From contig NZ_JARVSM010000007.1 of NCBI RefSeq assembly GCF_030209175.1, positions 352,176 to 416,175 of the forward strand: a stretch of DNA of 64,000 nt. Direction: 5' to 3'. Positions 8,715 to 16,536 of the stretch are shown here, piece after piece (position 1 is the stretch's first letter; every line of letters begins with the position of its first letter). The notes beneath the pieces are model-generated. The model did not search any database and was not told where the DNA came from. It was given only the letters and a program-made list of their open reading frames with translations. The translations under genes and the position numbers were made by a program. The stretch comes from Pseudomonas sp. efr-133-TYG-5. GTDB lineage: Bacteria; Pseudomonadota; Gammaproteobacteria; Pseudomonadales; Pseudomonadaceae.

Positions 8715-9635
8715 TTATTGCGGGTTGTTGAATTGATCCGAATAGCTGCCGGTCATCAGTGCCGAAGCCACCTGATCGGAGCCGACACCTACGCGCGAGT
8801 AGGCGAGTCGATTGGCGCCCACCTTGTCCGCACCATCGGCGGCGAGCGCGCCTGCACCGACGTGATCCGAGCCATCGGCAGCGACTGCACCGGCACCGAC
8901 ATGATCCGAACCGTCAGCAGCAACGGCGCCAGCGCCGACACGATCTGCGCCATCAGCCGCAACAGCCCCAGCGCCGACGCGATCTGCGCCATCAGCCGCA
9001 ACGGCACCCGCACCAACACGATCCGAACCATCGGCAGCAACTGCACCGGCACCTACACGATCCGAGCCATCGGCAGCGACCGCACCAGCGCCGACACGAT
9101 CCGAGCCATCGGCAGCTACCGCCCCAGCGCCGACACGATCCGAGCCATCGGCAGCGACTGCACCGGCACCGACACGATCCGAGCCATCGGCAGCTACTGC
9201 CCCGGCACCGACACGATCCGCGCCATCAGCCGCAACAGCCCCTGCGCCGACACGATCCGAACCATCGGCAGCGACTGCACCTGCACCGACATGATCCGAG
9301 CCATCGGCAGCGACTGCACCTGCACCGACACGATCCGCACCATCGGCCGCGACTGCACCGGCACCGACGCGATCCGAACCATCAGCAGCAACTGCACCAG
9401 CACCGACACGATCCGCGCCATCAGCCGCAACAGCCCCAGCGCCGACACGATCCGCACCATCAGCCGCAACGGCACCCGCACCTACTCGATCCGAACCATC
9501 CGCCGCAACCGTTCCGGCGCCCACATGATCGGCGCCGTCGGACGCCAATGCCTGCGGCTGTGCCGCCCAGACACCAGGGATCACCACCGTTGCCGCAACC
9601 GCCAGGACGACGCCTGACCAAAGCTTGTGCTTCAT
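8715..9635 (-). CDS. Exported protein built from eighteen 13-residue repeats
   Basis: 306 residues from the ATG at 9635 (MKHKLWSGVVLAVAATVV), which has GGAG 6 bp upstream; the frame also has an ATG 4 codons earlier. A signal peptide ends near VWAAQ. Residues 37-270 are eighteen contiguous copies of a 13-mer with consensus VGAGAVAADG(S/A)D(R/H). A 36-residue unique tail follows (KVGANRLAYSRVG, ending DQFNNPQ). The repeats are nearly invariant in protein but differ silently in DNA, which points to selection for the amino-acid pattern. Composition is Gly/Ala/Val/Asp, with no Cys or aromatic residue in the repeats. No known family was recognised; a surface or matrix-like role is only a guess. Confidence 0.75.
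   Translation of the reverse strand: MKHKLWSGVVLAVAATVVIPGVWAAQPQALASDGADHVGAGTVAADGSDRVGAGAVAADGADRVGAGAVAADGADRVGAGAVAADGSDRVGAGAVAADGADRVGAGAVAADGSDHVGAGAVAADGSDRVGAGAVAADGADRVGAGAVAADGSDRVGAGAVAADGSDRVGAGAVAADGSDRVGAGAVAADGSDRVGAGAVAADGSDRVGAGAVAADGADRVGAGAVAADGADRVGAGAVAADGSDHVGAGAVAADGSDHVGAGALAADGADKVGANRLAYSRVGVGSDQVASALMTGSYSDQFNNPQ
8826..9527 (-). repeat. 18 x 39-bp coding tandem repeats
   Basis: 702 bp of head-to-tail 39-bp units coding for the 13-mer repeats. Because 39 is a multiple of 3, every frame on both strands stays open, which explains long spurious frames on the plus strand here. Confidence 0.95.
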
Positions 9636-9939
9636 GATTTTCTCCATGACCCGGTGGCCATGACATCCGAGCGCTGCCGGTCAGGGGTTGTCGACGGCAG
9701 GGCGCGTTGGCCCGGGATTAACCAGATGGGCGATTGGCACGGGCGCACGGCGAGGTACGCGGGTGTCGACGTATTGCATCAAATCGCGATAGCCAACAGA
9801 AAAGTGTAGTCGGCGATTCGCCGGGCACACGGGGCGTGAGCGCGTCGGCGATAGTCGGTTAGCTTCCTTGCGGCCCGGTGCTAGAAAAAAATCGGTCTAA
9901 CTGCCGGGAGGCGGATCGCCGTGCGTTTGCTAGGCTCAA
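9636..9939. other. Upstream region of the repeat gene, no gene seen
   Basis: About 300 bp with no convincing coding frame on either strand. It must hold the promoter of the minus-strand repeat gene. No clear operator palindrome was noticed. Confidence 0.5.
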
Positions 9940-10168
9940 GAATGTAGGTGAAGACGCAGACTGATGCGCAAGCGGATAGCGAGGGCGCGTGGGGCGCGCT
10001 CCGAAGGGTACACGGTTAGAAAGATCTCCGCGCTGAGATCCAGCCCTTACGCCGTGTGAAGCAGCAGAGCACATGCCTGTACTGTGGGAGTCCCGATAAA
10101 CCTCGTAAGCCAGAGACCAGCGCTGGCCGCCTACTCGAACACCAAAGCCCGCTTCGTGCGGGCTTTGT
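9940..10168 (+). ncRNA. Candidate structured noncoding RNA
   Basis: No plausible gene covers this stretch. It opens with an extended -10-like TTTGCTAGGCT (about 9926-9936). It contains a local hairpin GATCTC-CGCGCT-GAGATC (10023-10040) and several GC-rich complementary segments. It ends in the hairpin AAAGCCCGC-TTC-GTGCGGGCTTT (10144-10166), followed on the plus strand by TGTCGTTCTTG. I could not match it to a named Pseudomonas sRNA. The hairpin could instead be the terminator of the minus-strand transsulfuration operon. Start and strand are tentative. Confidence 0.4.
10144..10168. terminator. Intrinsic terminator hairpin downstream of the cystathionine lyase gene
   Basis: The AAAGCCCGC / GCGGGCTTT stem lies 13 bp past the stop of the minus-strand lyase gene. 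The T tract is short on both strands and slightly better on the plus strand. Confidence 0.65.
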
Positions 10169-10180
10169 CGTTCTTGTCGG

Positions 10181-11359
10181 TCAGATGCTGGCCAGGGCCT
10201 GGGCCAGGTCGGCGCGCAGATCCTCGACGTCCTCGACACCCACTGACAGCCGCACCAGGCCATCGCCAATCCCCAGCTTCGCCCGGGTCTGCGCCGGAAT
10301 GGTGGCATGGGTCATGATTGCCGGATGCTCGATCAGGCTTTCGACGCCGCCCAGGCTCTCGGCGAGGGCGAAGATCCTGACGTTTTCGAGGAAGCGTCGG
10401 GCGCCGCCCAGATCACTGTTCAGATCCAGGGAAATCATTCCGCCGAAGCCGCGCATCTGGCGCTTGGCCAATTCATGCTGCGGATGCGATGGCAGCCCCG
10501 GGTAGTAAACGTGCTTGACCTGCGGCTGTTGCTCGAGCCACTGCGCCAGCTCCAGGGCGTTGCTGCAATGACGCTCCATGCGCAACGCCAGGGTCTTCAC
10601 CCCGCGCAGGGTGAGGAAGGCGTCGAACGGCCCGGCAATCGCGCCGACGGCGTTCTGCAGGAAACCCAGGCGCTCGGCCAGCTCGGCGTTCTGCCCGACC
10701 ACGGCGATGCCGCCGATGACGTCGGAGTGGCCGTTGAGGTACTTGGTGGTCGAGTGCAGCACGATGTCGAAACCCAGCTCCAGCGGGCGTTGGATGTAAG
10801 GGCTGGCGAACGTGTTGTCGGCGACGCTGATGATGCCGCGGGCGCGGCAGATGCGCGCGATCGCGGCGAGGTCGCAGAGGCTCAGCAGCGGGTTGGTCGG
10901 CGTCTCCACCATGACCATGCGCGTGTCGTCCTGCAACGACGCTTCGAAGGCCGAGAGGTCGGTCAGATCGACGAAGCTGAAGCGATGCCCGGCACTGCGC
11001 TGGCGCACCTTGTCGAACAGGCGGAAGGTGCCGCCATACAAGTCATTGCCGGACACCACGTGCGAGCCGGCATCGAGCAGTTCGAGCACGGTGGAAATCG
11101 TCGCCAGCCCGGAGGCGAACGCGAACGCCTGGGTGCCGCCCTCCAGGTCGGCCACGCAGCGCTCCAGCGCGAAGCGGGTCGGGTTGTGCGAGCGGCCGTA
11201 GTCGAAGCCTTTGTGCACGCCGGGGCTGTCTTGCAGGTACGTCGAGTTGGCGTAGATCGGCGGCATCAGCGCGCCGGTGGTCGGGTCCGGCGTCTGGCCG
11301 GCGTGGATCACGCGGGTGGCGAAGCCCTGCGGCGGGGCGTTCTTGTCGTGCTGGCTCAT
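10181..11359 (-). CDS. Cystathionine gamma-lyase/gamma-synthase family PLP enzyme
   Basis: 392 residues from the ATG at 11359 (MSQHDKNAPPQGFATRVIHA); its start overlaps the stop of the upstream beta-synthase gene by 4 bp (ATGA). It has the full Cys/Met-metabolism PLP fold: substrate loop YGRSHNPTR, PLP-binding NTFASPYIQRP, and the Schiff-base Lys206 in HSTTKYLNGHSD. Sequence alone does not separate gamma-synthase from gamma-lyase. Coupling with cystathionine beta-synthase makes gamma-lyase (cystathionine to cysteine, 2-oxobutanoate and ammonia) the likely role, completing reverse transsulfuration from homocysteine to cysteine. Confidence 0.9.
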   Translation of the reverse strand: MSQHDKNAPPQGFATRVIHAGQTPDPTTGALMPPIYANSTYLQDSPGVHKGFDYGRSHNPTRFALERCVADLEGGTQAFAFASGLATISTVLELLDAGSHVVSGNDLYGGTFRLFDKVRQRSAGHRFSFVDLTDLSAFEASLQDDTRMVMVETPTNPLLSLCDLAAIARICRARGIISVADNTFASPYIQRPLELGFDIVLHSTTKYLNGHSDVIGGIAVVGQNAELAERLGFLQNAVGAIAGPFDAFLTLRGVKTLALRMERHCSNALELAQWLEQQPQVKHVYYPGLPSHPQHELAKRQMRGFGGMISLDLNSDLGGARRFLENVRIFALAESLGGVESLIEHPAIMTHATIPAQTRAKLGIGDGLVRLSVGVEDVEDLRADLAQALASI

Positions 11360-12732
11360 GCGAGGGATCTCCGTAACTGGTTGAGCATGTCGACGCGGGT
11401 AATCAGGCCATGGAAGCCCGAGGCGTCGGCAATGATGGCCACCAGGCCGCTGCCGAGTACCGATTCGAGTTCGGCCAGCGTGGCGCCAGGGGCGAGTGTC
11501 TGCAGCTTGTCGGTCATCGCGCTGGCGACCGGTTGACTGAAGCGCGCGGCGTCTTCGTGCACGCCGAGCAGAATGTCCGATTCGTCGATCACGCCGACCA
11601 GTCGCTTGCCTTCCACCAGCACCGGCAGTTGCGAGACATCCGCCAGGCGCATGCGCTGGAACGCGGTCAGCAGCGTGTCGTCCGGGCCGACGCTGACCAC
11701 TTTGCCGTCCTCGAAACGCCGTGCGATCAGATCGCGCAGATCGCCGTAGCCCTTGCGCTGCAACAGGCCCTGATCGGTCATCCACTGGTCGTTGTAGACC
11801 TTCGACAGGTAGCGGGTGCCGGTGTCGCAGACGAAGCTGACCACGCGTTTCGGCTCGGTCTGCTCGCGGCAGTAACGCAGCGCGGCGGCGAGCAGGGTGC
11901 CGGTCGACGAGCCGCCGAGAATGCCCTCGGCCTTGAGCAACTGGCGGGCGTGGTCGAAGCTTTCTTCGTCGCTGATCGAATAGGCATGACGCACACTGGA
12001 CAGGTCGGTGATCGACGGGATGAAGTCTTCGCCGATGCCTTCGACGGCCCAGGAACCGGGCGTGGTCATGACGCCGCTGCGGCTGTACTCGGCCATCACC
12101 GAACCGACCGGATCGGCCAGGACCATTTCCAGATCGGGTTGTACCCGTTTGAAGAAACGACTCAGACCGGTCAGCGTCCCGGCCGAACCGACGCCGACGA
12201 CGATGGCGTCCAGGTCATGTTCGGTCTGCGCCCAGATTTCCGGCGCGGTGCTGCATTCATGGGCCAGCGGGTTGGCGGGGTTGTTGAACTGGTCGGCGAA
12301 AAACGCCCCGGGAATGTCCTTGGCCAGGCGTGCGGCGACATCCTGGTAATACTCGGGGTGGCCTTTACCGACGTCGGAGCGGGTGATGTGCACCTCGGCG
12401 CCCATGGCCTTGAGGTGCAGGACTTTCTCGGTGGACATTTTGTCCGGCACCACCAGGACCACGCGGTAGCCCTTGGCGCGACCGACCAGGGCCAGGCCCA
12501 GGCCGGTGTTGCCGGCGGTTGCCTCGACAATGGTGCCGCCCGGTTGCAGGCGTCCGTCGCGTTCAGCCGCGTCGATCATCGCCAGACCGATGCGGTCCTT
12601 GATCGAACCGCCGGGGTTCTGCGATTCGAGTTTGAGAAACAGTGTGCACGGGCCGGTATCGAAGCGGGTGACTTGTACCAGCGGTGTGTTGCCTATCAGC
12701 CCAAGTACGGCAGGGCGTGAATCCTTCGACAT
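11356..12732 (-). CDS. Cystathionine beta-synthase
   Basis: 458 residues. The N-terminal PLP domain belongs to the cysteine synthase superfamily: GNTPLVQV, PLP Lys45 in GGSIKDRIG, TAGNTGLGLAL, and the phosphate-binding GVGSAGTLTG loop. Residues from about 335 on are a tandem CBS-domain pair (VSVGPDDTLLTAFQRM and VASAMTDKLQTLAPGATLAE), the regulatory module absent from cysteine synthases. It condenses homocysteine with serine to cystathionine. It is the first gene of a two-gene operon with the gamma-lyase, overlapping by ATGA. The promoter must lie in the 261 bp separating it from the Ppx-like gene. Confidence 0.9.
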   Translation of the reverse strand: MSKDSRPAVLGLIGNTPLVQVTRFDTGPCTLFLKLESQNPGGSIKDRIGLAMIDAAERDGRLQPGGTIVEATAGNTGLGLALVGRAKGYRVVLVVPDKMSTEKVLHLKAMGAEVHITRSDVGKGHPEYYQDVAARLAKDIPGAFFADQFNNPANPLAHECSTAPEIWAQTEHDLDAIVVGVGSAGTLTGLSRFFKRVQPDLEMVLADPVGSVMAEYSRSGVMTTPGSWAVEGIGEDFIPSITDLSSVRHAYSISDEESFDHARQLLKAEGILGGSSTGTLLAAALRYCREQTEPKRVVSFVCDTGTRYLSKVYNDQWMTDQGLLQRKGYGDLRDLIARRFEDGKVVSVGPDDTLLTAFQRMRLADVSQLPVLVEGKRLVGVIDESDILLGVHEDAARFSQPVASAMTDKLQTLAPGATLAELESVLGSGLVAIIADASGFHGLITRVDMLNQLRRSLA

Positions 12733-12993
12733 TTCTTCACCTCTTGTATGGTGATGGATCGCGTTCCAATCGCGGGGGAAAAGCTCGCGTGCAACATAGG
12801 CTCAGACATCCGCCGTCGCAACCTTTAGTCGGCCGCAAGTTCTGCCATTTCGATCTAACCATAGAACGAAATCGGCGAGCGTGAGAGGGGGGTTGCAGCG
12901 TGTTTACAGCGAGGCGTCATTGACGATTGAAAGGGCGTCTTCGTGGCGCTCAGCCGCTTGCTCTGCGGCTGAATATCCTGCAGGGCAAACGGC

Positions 12994-13929
12994 CTAGTGA
13001 TTGCTCATCAGGCCGTGCAGCACGCCCAGGCGCAACCCCGGTTCGGAGGGCACCATCTGCGCGATGCCGAACACCTTGAAGGCGGCCAGCATCAGCACCA
13101 GTCCACCCGGCAGGATGCTCTGCCGGTGCGGTTGCAGCCCTGCCAGTTGCAGGTGCCGCACGCTGTTCACCTTCAGCAGCAGCAACGACAAGCGCAACAA
13201 ACCGCCATAGGTGATGCCGTCCTGGCCGAAATCGTTGAGGCGATTGGCCTTGAGCACTTTGGCGAGCATGCGCGCGGTGCCCGACGAACCGATGGTCTGC
13301 TGCCAGCCTTGCGCCCGATAGCGCCGGGCGACTTTTTCGAACTGCAGGATCGCCACGCGCTCGGCTTCCTGCAGTGCGCCGGCACAGAGGCGGCCATCGG
13401 GGAAATAGCGCGTGCCGAGCGTACCGCTGCCGATGGCAATGCTCTCGGTGAGCAGCGGCTGTGCGCCCTGGCCGAGAATCAGCTCGGTCGAACCGCCACC
13501 GATATCGACGACCAGGCGCATGTCGTCGGCTCCCGGCAGGGTGTGAGCCACGCCGGCGTAGACCAGGCGAGCCTCCTCGTGCCCATCGATGACATCGATG
13601 CGAAAGCCCAGGTGGCGTTCGGCGCTGGACAGGAACAGCCGAGCGTTGTCCGCCTCGCGTACCGCGCTGGTGGCCACCGCGCGCACTCGACCGGCCTCGA
13701 AGCCGCGCAGTTTCTTGCCGAACCGCGCCATTGCCTGCCAGCCGCGATCCAGTGCCATCTCGTCGAGCGCGCCGCCGTCGAAACCTTCGGCCAGCCGCAC
13801 CGGTTCGCGCAAGGTTTTCACTTCCTGAATCATGAAGCCCTTCCTGCTGCGAACCGACTGGCCGATCATCATGCGAAAGGCATTCGAACCGAGGTCGATG
13901 GCGGCAAACAGCGGGGCATGTTCTTTCAT
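12994..13929 (-). CDS. Ppx/GppA-family phosphatase, short form
   Basis: 311 residues from the ATG at 13929 (MKEHAPLFAAIDLGSNAFRM), which has AGGA 5 bp upstream; the longer frame (to 14043) has no site. Actin-like ATPase motifs: AIDLGSNAFRM (phosphate 1), RAVATSAVREADN, VVDIGGGSTEL (phosphate 2) and IGSSGTARMLAKV. It lacks the C-terminal HD-like domain of full-length exopolyphosphatase (about 500 residues), like other ~300-residue members that cleave short-chain polyphosphate or pppGpp. A Pho box lies 108 bp upstream but points away from this gene. Confidence 0.85.
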   Translation of the reverse strand: MKEHAPLFAAIDLGSNAFRMMIGQSVRSRKGFMIQEVKTLREPVRLAEGFDGGALDEMALDRGWQAMARFGKKLRGFEAGRVRAVATSAVREADNARLFLSSAERHLGFRIDVIDGHEEARLVYAGVAHTLPGADDMRLVVDIGGGSTELILGQGAQPLLTESIAIGSGTLGTRYFPDGRLCAGALQEAERVAILQFEKVARRYRAQGWQQTIGSSGTARMLAKVLKANRLNDFGQDGITYGGLLRLSLLLLKVNSVRHLQLAGLQPHRQSILPGGLVLMLAAFKVFGIAQMVPSEPGLRLGVLHGLMSNH

Positions 13930-14036
13930 GGGAGTCCTTGCAAGCATCCGTCGAGACGCGAGACGGTTTGCGAGGATTCTGCCGTTGAGTTGATGACATC
14001 CTGATGACGCGGCAGGGGCGGTTGAATGAATCAGCG

Positions 14037-14071
14037 CTGTCACGACACTGTCATTATTCGGCGCGCATACT
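14037..14071 (+). promoter_or_regulatory. Pho box with spaced -10 element
   Basis: CTGTCAC-GACA-CTGTCAT (14037-14054) gives two PhoB half-sites 11 bp apart; all twelve core CTGTCA bases match the E. coli consensus. An 11-bp gap then leads to CATACT (14066-14071), the spacing expected at PhoB-activated promoters where the box replaces the -35. It predicts a plus-strand transcript beginning near 14078. Confidence 0.7.
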
Positions 14072-14077
14072 TGCCCT

Positions 14078-14132
14078 CAATACATCGCGTGCTTTTCATG
14101 ATTTTCGCTGCCGTTTTCGGCAGCTTTTTTTT
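14078..14132 (+). ncRNA. Predicted PhoB-dependent short RNA
   Basis: The predicted start from the Pho-box promoter is only about 55 nt ahead of a strong intrinsic terminator, and no open frame of useful size lies between. Either a very short RNA is made, or this is a terminated leader for the downstream ParD-like/map operon under phosphate control. The transcript itself is inferred. Confidence 0.45.
14107..14132 (+). terminator. Strong intrinsic terminator without an upstream plus-strand gene
   Basis: GCTGCC-GTTTTC-GGCAGC is followed by eight T residues (14125-14132). The nearest upstream gene is on the other strand, so this must end a short intergenic transcript or attenuate one. Confidence 0.85.
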
Positions 14133-14173
14133 GCCTGCGATTTGCTGCCGCGCAAAATTTGCAATCCTGCCGG

Positions 14174-14210
14174 TTGCCCGACTAATATACGAACCATATA
14201 CACTTCGTAT
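14174..14210 (+). promoter_or_regulatory. Promoter with overlapping palindromic operator for ParD-like/map
   Basis: TTGCCC (14174-14179), a 17-bp spacer and TATACA (14197-14202) form a sigma-70-like promoter. A perfect inverted repeat, ATACGAA-N10-TTCGTAT (14187-14210), straddles the -10. The first encoded protein is a ribbon-helix-helix DNA-binding protein, so autoregulation is likely. Confidence 0.6.
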
Positions 14211-14221
14211 CGGATTCAACC

Positions 14222-14449
14222 ATGGGCATCGTAAAGATTTCAGAAGACATGCACGAGAACCTGCGCATCTCCAGCAACGCGCTCAGCCGCTCGATCAACG
14301 CGCAGGCCGAGCACTGGATGCGCATCGGCATGCTCGCCGAGCTGCACCCCAACCTCGACCACAGCGCCATCTGCCGCTTGCTGATCCGCGCCGAACAGAA
14401 TGGCGGGCTGGACCTGCACCAACTGACTCAGGAAGCCGTCGGCGCATGA
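14222..14449 (+). CDS. ParD-like ribbon-helix-helix protein
   Basis: 75 residues: an N-terminal strand (MGIVKISEDMHENLRI) then helices (SNALSRSINAQAEHWMRIGM, HSAICRLLIRAEQNG). This is the pattern of the ParD-like antitoxin family, a ribbon-helix-helix DNA-binding dimer. No ParE-type toxin gene is present. Instead the stop overlaps the start of a methionine aminopeptidase gene by ATGA, so the two are translationally coupled. A palindrome over the promoter is a plausible autoregulatory site. Confidence 0.75.
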   Translation: MGIVKISEDMHENLRISSNALSRSINAQAEHWMRIGMLAELHPNLDHSAICRLLIRAEQNGGLDLHQLTQEAVGA

Positions 14450-15237
14450 GAAACCAGATCAAGATCAATACCCCCGCCGAAATCGCCCAGTCGCGCGCTG
14501 CCGGCAAACTCGCCGCTGAGGTGCTGGCGATGCTGGTGCCGCATGTGAAGGCCGGCGTGACCACCGATGAGCTTGACCGGCTGTGCAACGACTACATCGT
14601 CAACGTGCAGAAAGCGATTCCGGCCAACGTCGGTTATCACGGCTTTCCGAAAACGGTGTGTGCCTCGGTCAACGACGTGGTCTGCCACGGCATTCCTGCG
14701 GGCACTCCGCTCGAGGACGGCGACATCGTCAACCTCGATATCGCCGTGCTCAAGGACGGCTGGTTCGGCGACACCAGCCGCATGTACGTGGTCGGCACGG
14801 CGTCGCCCGAGGCGCAACACCTGATCAAAACCACCTACGAGGCCATGTGCGCCGGCATCCGCATGGTGAAGCCGGGCGCGACACTGGGCGATATCGGCCA
14901 TGCGATCCAGAGTCTGGCGGAGCAGGAAGGCTTCAGCGTAGTGCGCGAGTATTGCGGCCATGGCATCGGCAAGGTCTATCACGATGAGCCGCAGATCTTG
15001 CATTACGGCTTTCCCAACCAGGGCATGAAGTTGAAGGCGGGGATGATTTTTACCGTCGAACCGATGCTCAATGCCGGCAAGCGCCATGTGAAAAACATGC
15101 CCGATGGCTGGACGGTGCGGACCAAGGATGGCTCGTTGTCGGCGCAGTGGGAGCACATGGTGGCGGTGACCGAGACGGGCTTCGAAATCCTCACGGCGTG
15201 GCCGGACGAAATGCAAGGTTTCACCCCTATCGTCTGA
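14446..15237 (+). CDS. map: Type I methionine aminopeptidase, second copy type
   Basis: 263 residues. It removes the initiator Met from nascent proteins. All metal ligands are present: Asp98 (NLDIAV), Asp109 (WFGDTSRM), His172 (CGHGIGKVYHDEP), Glu205 (FTVEPML) and Glu236 (QWEHMVAVTE); substrate His81 is in CHGIP. The context is not the usual rpsB/tsf locus, which implies an accessory paralogue. It overlaps the ParD-like gene by 4 bp. A paired REP element follows the stop. Confidence 0.92.
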   Translation: MRNQIKINTPAEIAQSRAAGKLAAEVLAMLVPHVKAGVTTDELDRLCNDYIVNVQKAIPANVGYHGFPKTVCASVNDVVCHGIPAGTPLEDGDIVNLDIAVLKDGWFGDTSRMYVVGTASPEAQHLIKTTYEAMCAGIRMVKPGATLGDIGHAIQSLAEQEGFSVVREYCGHGIGKVYHDEPQILHYGFPNQGMKLKAGMIFTVEPMLNAGKRHVKNMPDGWTVRTKDGSLSAQWEHMVAVTETGFEILTAWPDEMQGFTPIV

Positions 15238-15250
15238 ACACTGAGATGCC

Positions 15251-15343
15251 TGTGGGAGCGGGCTTGCCCGCGAAGACGTCAGCACATTCAACATTAATAT
15301 TGAGTGTACTGGCCTCTTCGCGAGCAAGCCCGCTCCCACAGGG
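15251..15343. repeat. Paired REP palindrome (REPIN-like)
   Basis: TGTGGGAGCGGGCTTGCCCGC and its inverted partner (GCGAGCAAGCCCGCTCCCACA) flank about 45 bp. They lie between convergent genes. Confidence 0.9.
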
Positions 15344-15364
15344 AGGTGTATTGCGTGGGGTATA

Positions 15365-16519
15365 TCAGTGGGCGCCGGCCGCTTTGTTGAGATCGCTTTC
15401 AGCCCACTCGGTGTAGACGCAAGCGTCCGCCGTAGCCCAGCGCACTCGCACCGGATCGCCCGCCTTGAGCGGCATGCCGGCGGCGGACAATGCTTTGACC
15501 GTCATCGACGTCCCTCCCGCAGTGACCACGCTGCAGGTCTGGCTTTCGCCAAGGAACAGCACTTCCACAACCTGCGCCGACACCTCATTCCAGCCCGCTG
15601 CCAGCGGTTCTACGCTGGCCTGCGGCACGCTCAGCGCCACCGCTTTTTCCGGGCGCACCATCAGCAGCACGTCCTGATCGGTCTGCAATCCGGCGGTCAG
15701 CCGAATCGACAACGACTGCCCCTCGAAACTCGCCGCCGCATTGCCCTGGGCCTTGAGCTTGAGGAAGTTCGAGTTGCCGAGGAACGACGCCACGAAGGCA
15801 TTCGGCGGGTTCTGGTACAGGTCATAGCCGCTGCCCAGGCCGACAATCTTGCCGTGGCTGAAAATTGCGATGCGCTGCGACAAGCGCATGGCTTCTTCCT
15901 GATCGTGGGTCACGTAGACGATGGTGATGCCCAGGCGCCGATGCAGCTGGCGCAGTTCGTCCTGCAAGTCCTCGCGCAGTTTTTTATCCAGGGCCCCGAG
16001 CGGTTCGTCCATCAACAGAATGCGTGGCTCGTAGACCAGTGCCCGGGCGATGGCGACCCGTTGCTGCTGGCCGCCGGACAGTTGTGAAGGGCGCCGGTGG
16101 GCGAACTGTTCGAGCTGGACCAGTTTCAACATGGCGTCGACCCGTTTTTCGCGTTCGGCGGCGGCCAGTTTGCGGATTGCCAGCGGGAAGGCGATGTTGT
16201 CGCGCACCGACAGGTGCGGGAACAGCGAATAACGCTGGAACACCATGCCGATGTCGCGCTTGTGCGGCGGCACGTTGACCAGCGACTGGCCGTTGACCAG
16301 GATCTCGCCGCTGCTCGGCGTTTCAAAACCGGCGAGCATCGACAGCGTGGTGCTTTTGCCCGAGCCGCTGGAGCCGAGGAACGTCAGGAACTCACCGTCC
16401 TTGATGTCCAGCGAGATGTTGTCCACGGCGGCAAAGTCGCCGTAGTGCTTGTTCAGGTTGCGCAGGCTGACCAGGGGTTTGTCGTTCTGCTGGGATGCGT
16501 CTTTGATCACGGCACTCAT
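15365..16519 (-). CDS. ABC transporter ATP-binding protein (PotA/PotG type)
   Basis: 384 residues from the ATG at 16519 (MSAVIKDASQQNDKPLVSLR) with AGGAG 7-8 bp upstream. Walker A GSSGSGKST (49-57), Q-loop VFQRYSLFPHL, signature LSGGQQQRVAIARAL, Walker B ILLMDEPLGALD and switch VTHDQEEAM are intact. A C-terminal TOBE region (about 280-384) marks the polyamine/spermidine-type CUT1-like subclass. It is the last gene of a four-gene importer operon (binding protein, two permeases, ATPase) that carries the GntR operator in front. Confidence 0.92.
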   Translation of the reverse strand: MSAVIKDASQQNDKPLVSLRNLNKHYGDFAAVDNISLDIKDGEFLTFLGSSGSGKSTTLSMLAGFETPSSGEILVNGQSLVNVPPHKRDIGMVFQRYSLFPHLSVRDNIAFPLAIRKLAAAEREKRVDAMLKLVQLEQFAHRRPSQLSGGQQQRVAIARALVYEPRILLMDEPLGALDKKLREDLQDELRQLHRRLGITIVYVTHDQEEAMRLSQRIAIFSHGKIVGLGSGYDLYQNPPNAFVASFLGNSNFLKLKAQGNAAASFEGQSLSIRLTAGLQTDQDVLLMVRPEKAVALSVPQASVEPLAAGWNEVSAQVVEVLFLGESQTCSVVTAGGTSMTVKALSAAGMPLKAGDPVRVRWATADACVYTEWAESDLNKAAGAH

Positions 16520-16536
16520 GTCGTACTCCTGGGCGC

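Noticed and set aside
8826..9527. Possible CRISPR array
   Set aside because: Repeats are contiguous, with no spacers, and lie in frame within a coding sequence; no cas gene is present.
8697..9637. Two long plus-strand frames over the repeat gene (His/Arg/Pro-rich and Ile/Gly/Ser-rich products)
   Set aside because: The 39-bp period keeps all frames open. Only the minus-strand frame has a ribosome site, signal peptide and silent-biased variation.
9940..10140. Cobalamin-riboswitch resemblance (AAGGGTACACGG, AAGCCAGAGACC)
   Set aside because: The central conserved core was not found, and no gene follows on that strand; the match is too weak to name.
14446..15237. ParD-like/map as a classical toxin-antitoxin pair
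   Set aside because: The second protein is a complete methionine aminopeptidase with all metal ligands, not a ParE/RelE-type toxin. It is kept as an unusual coupling only.
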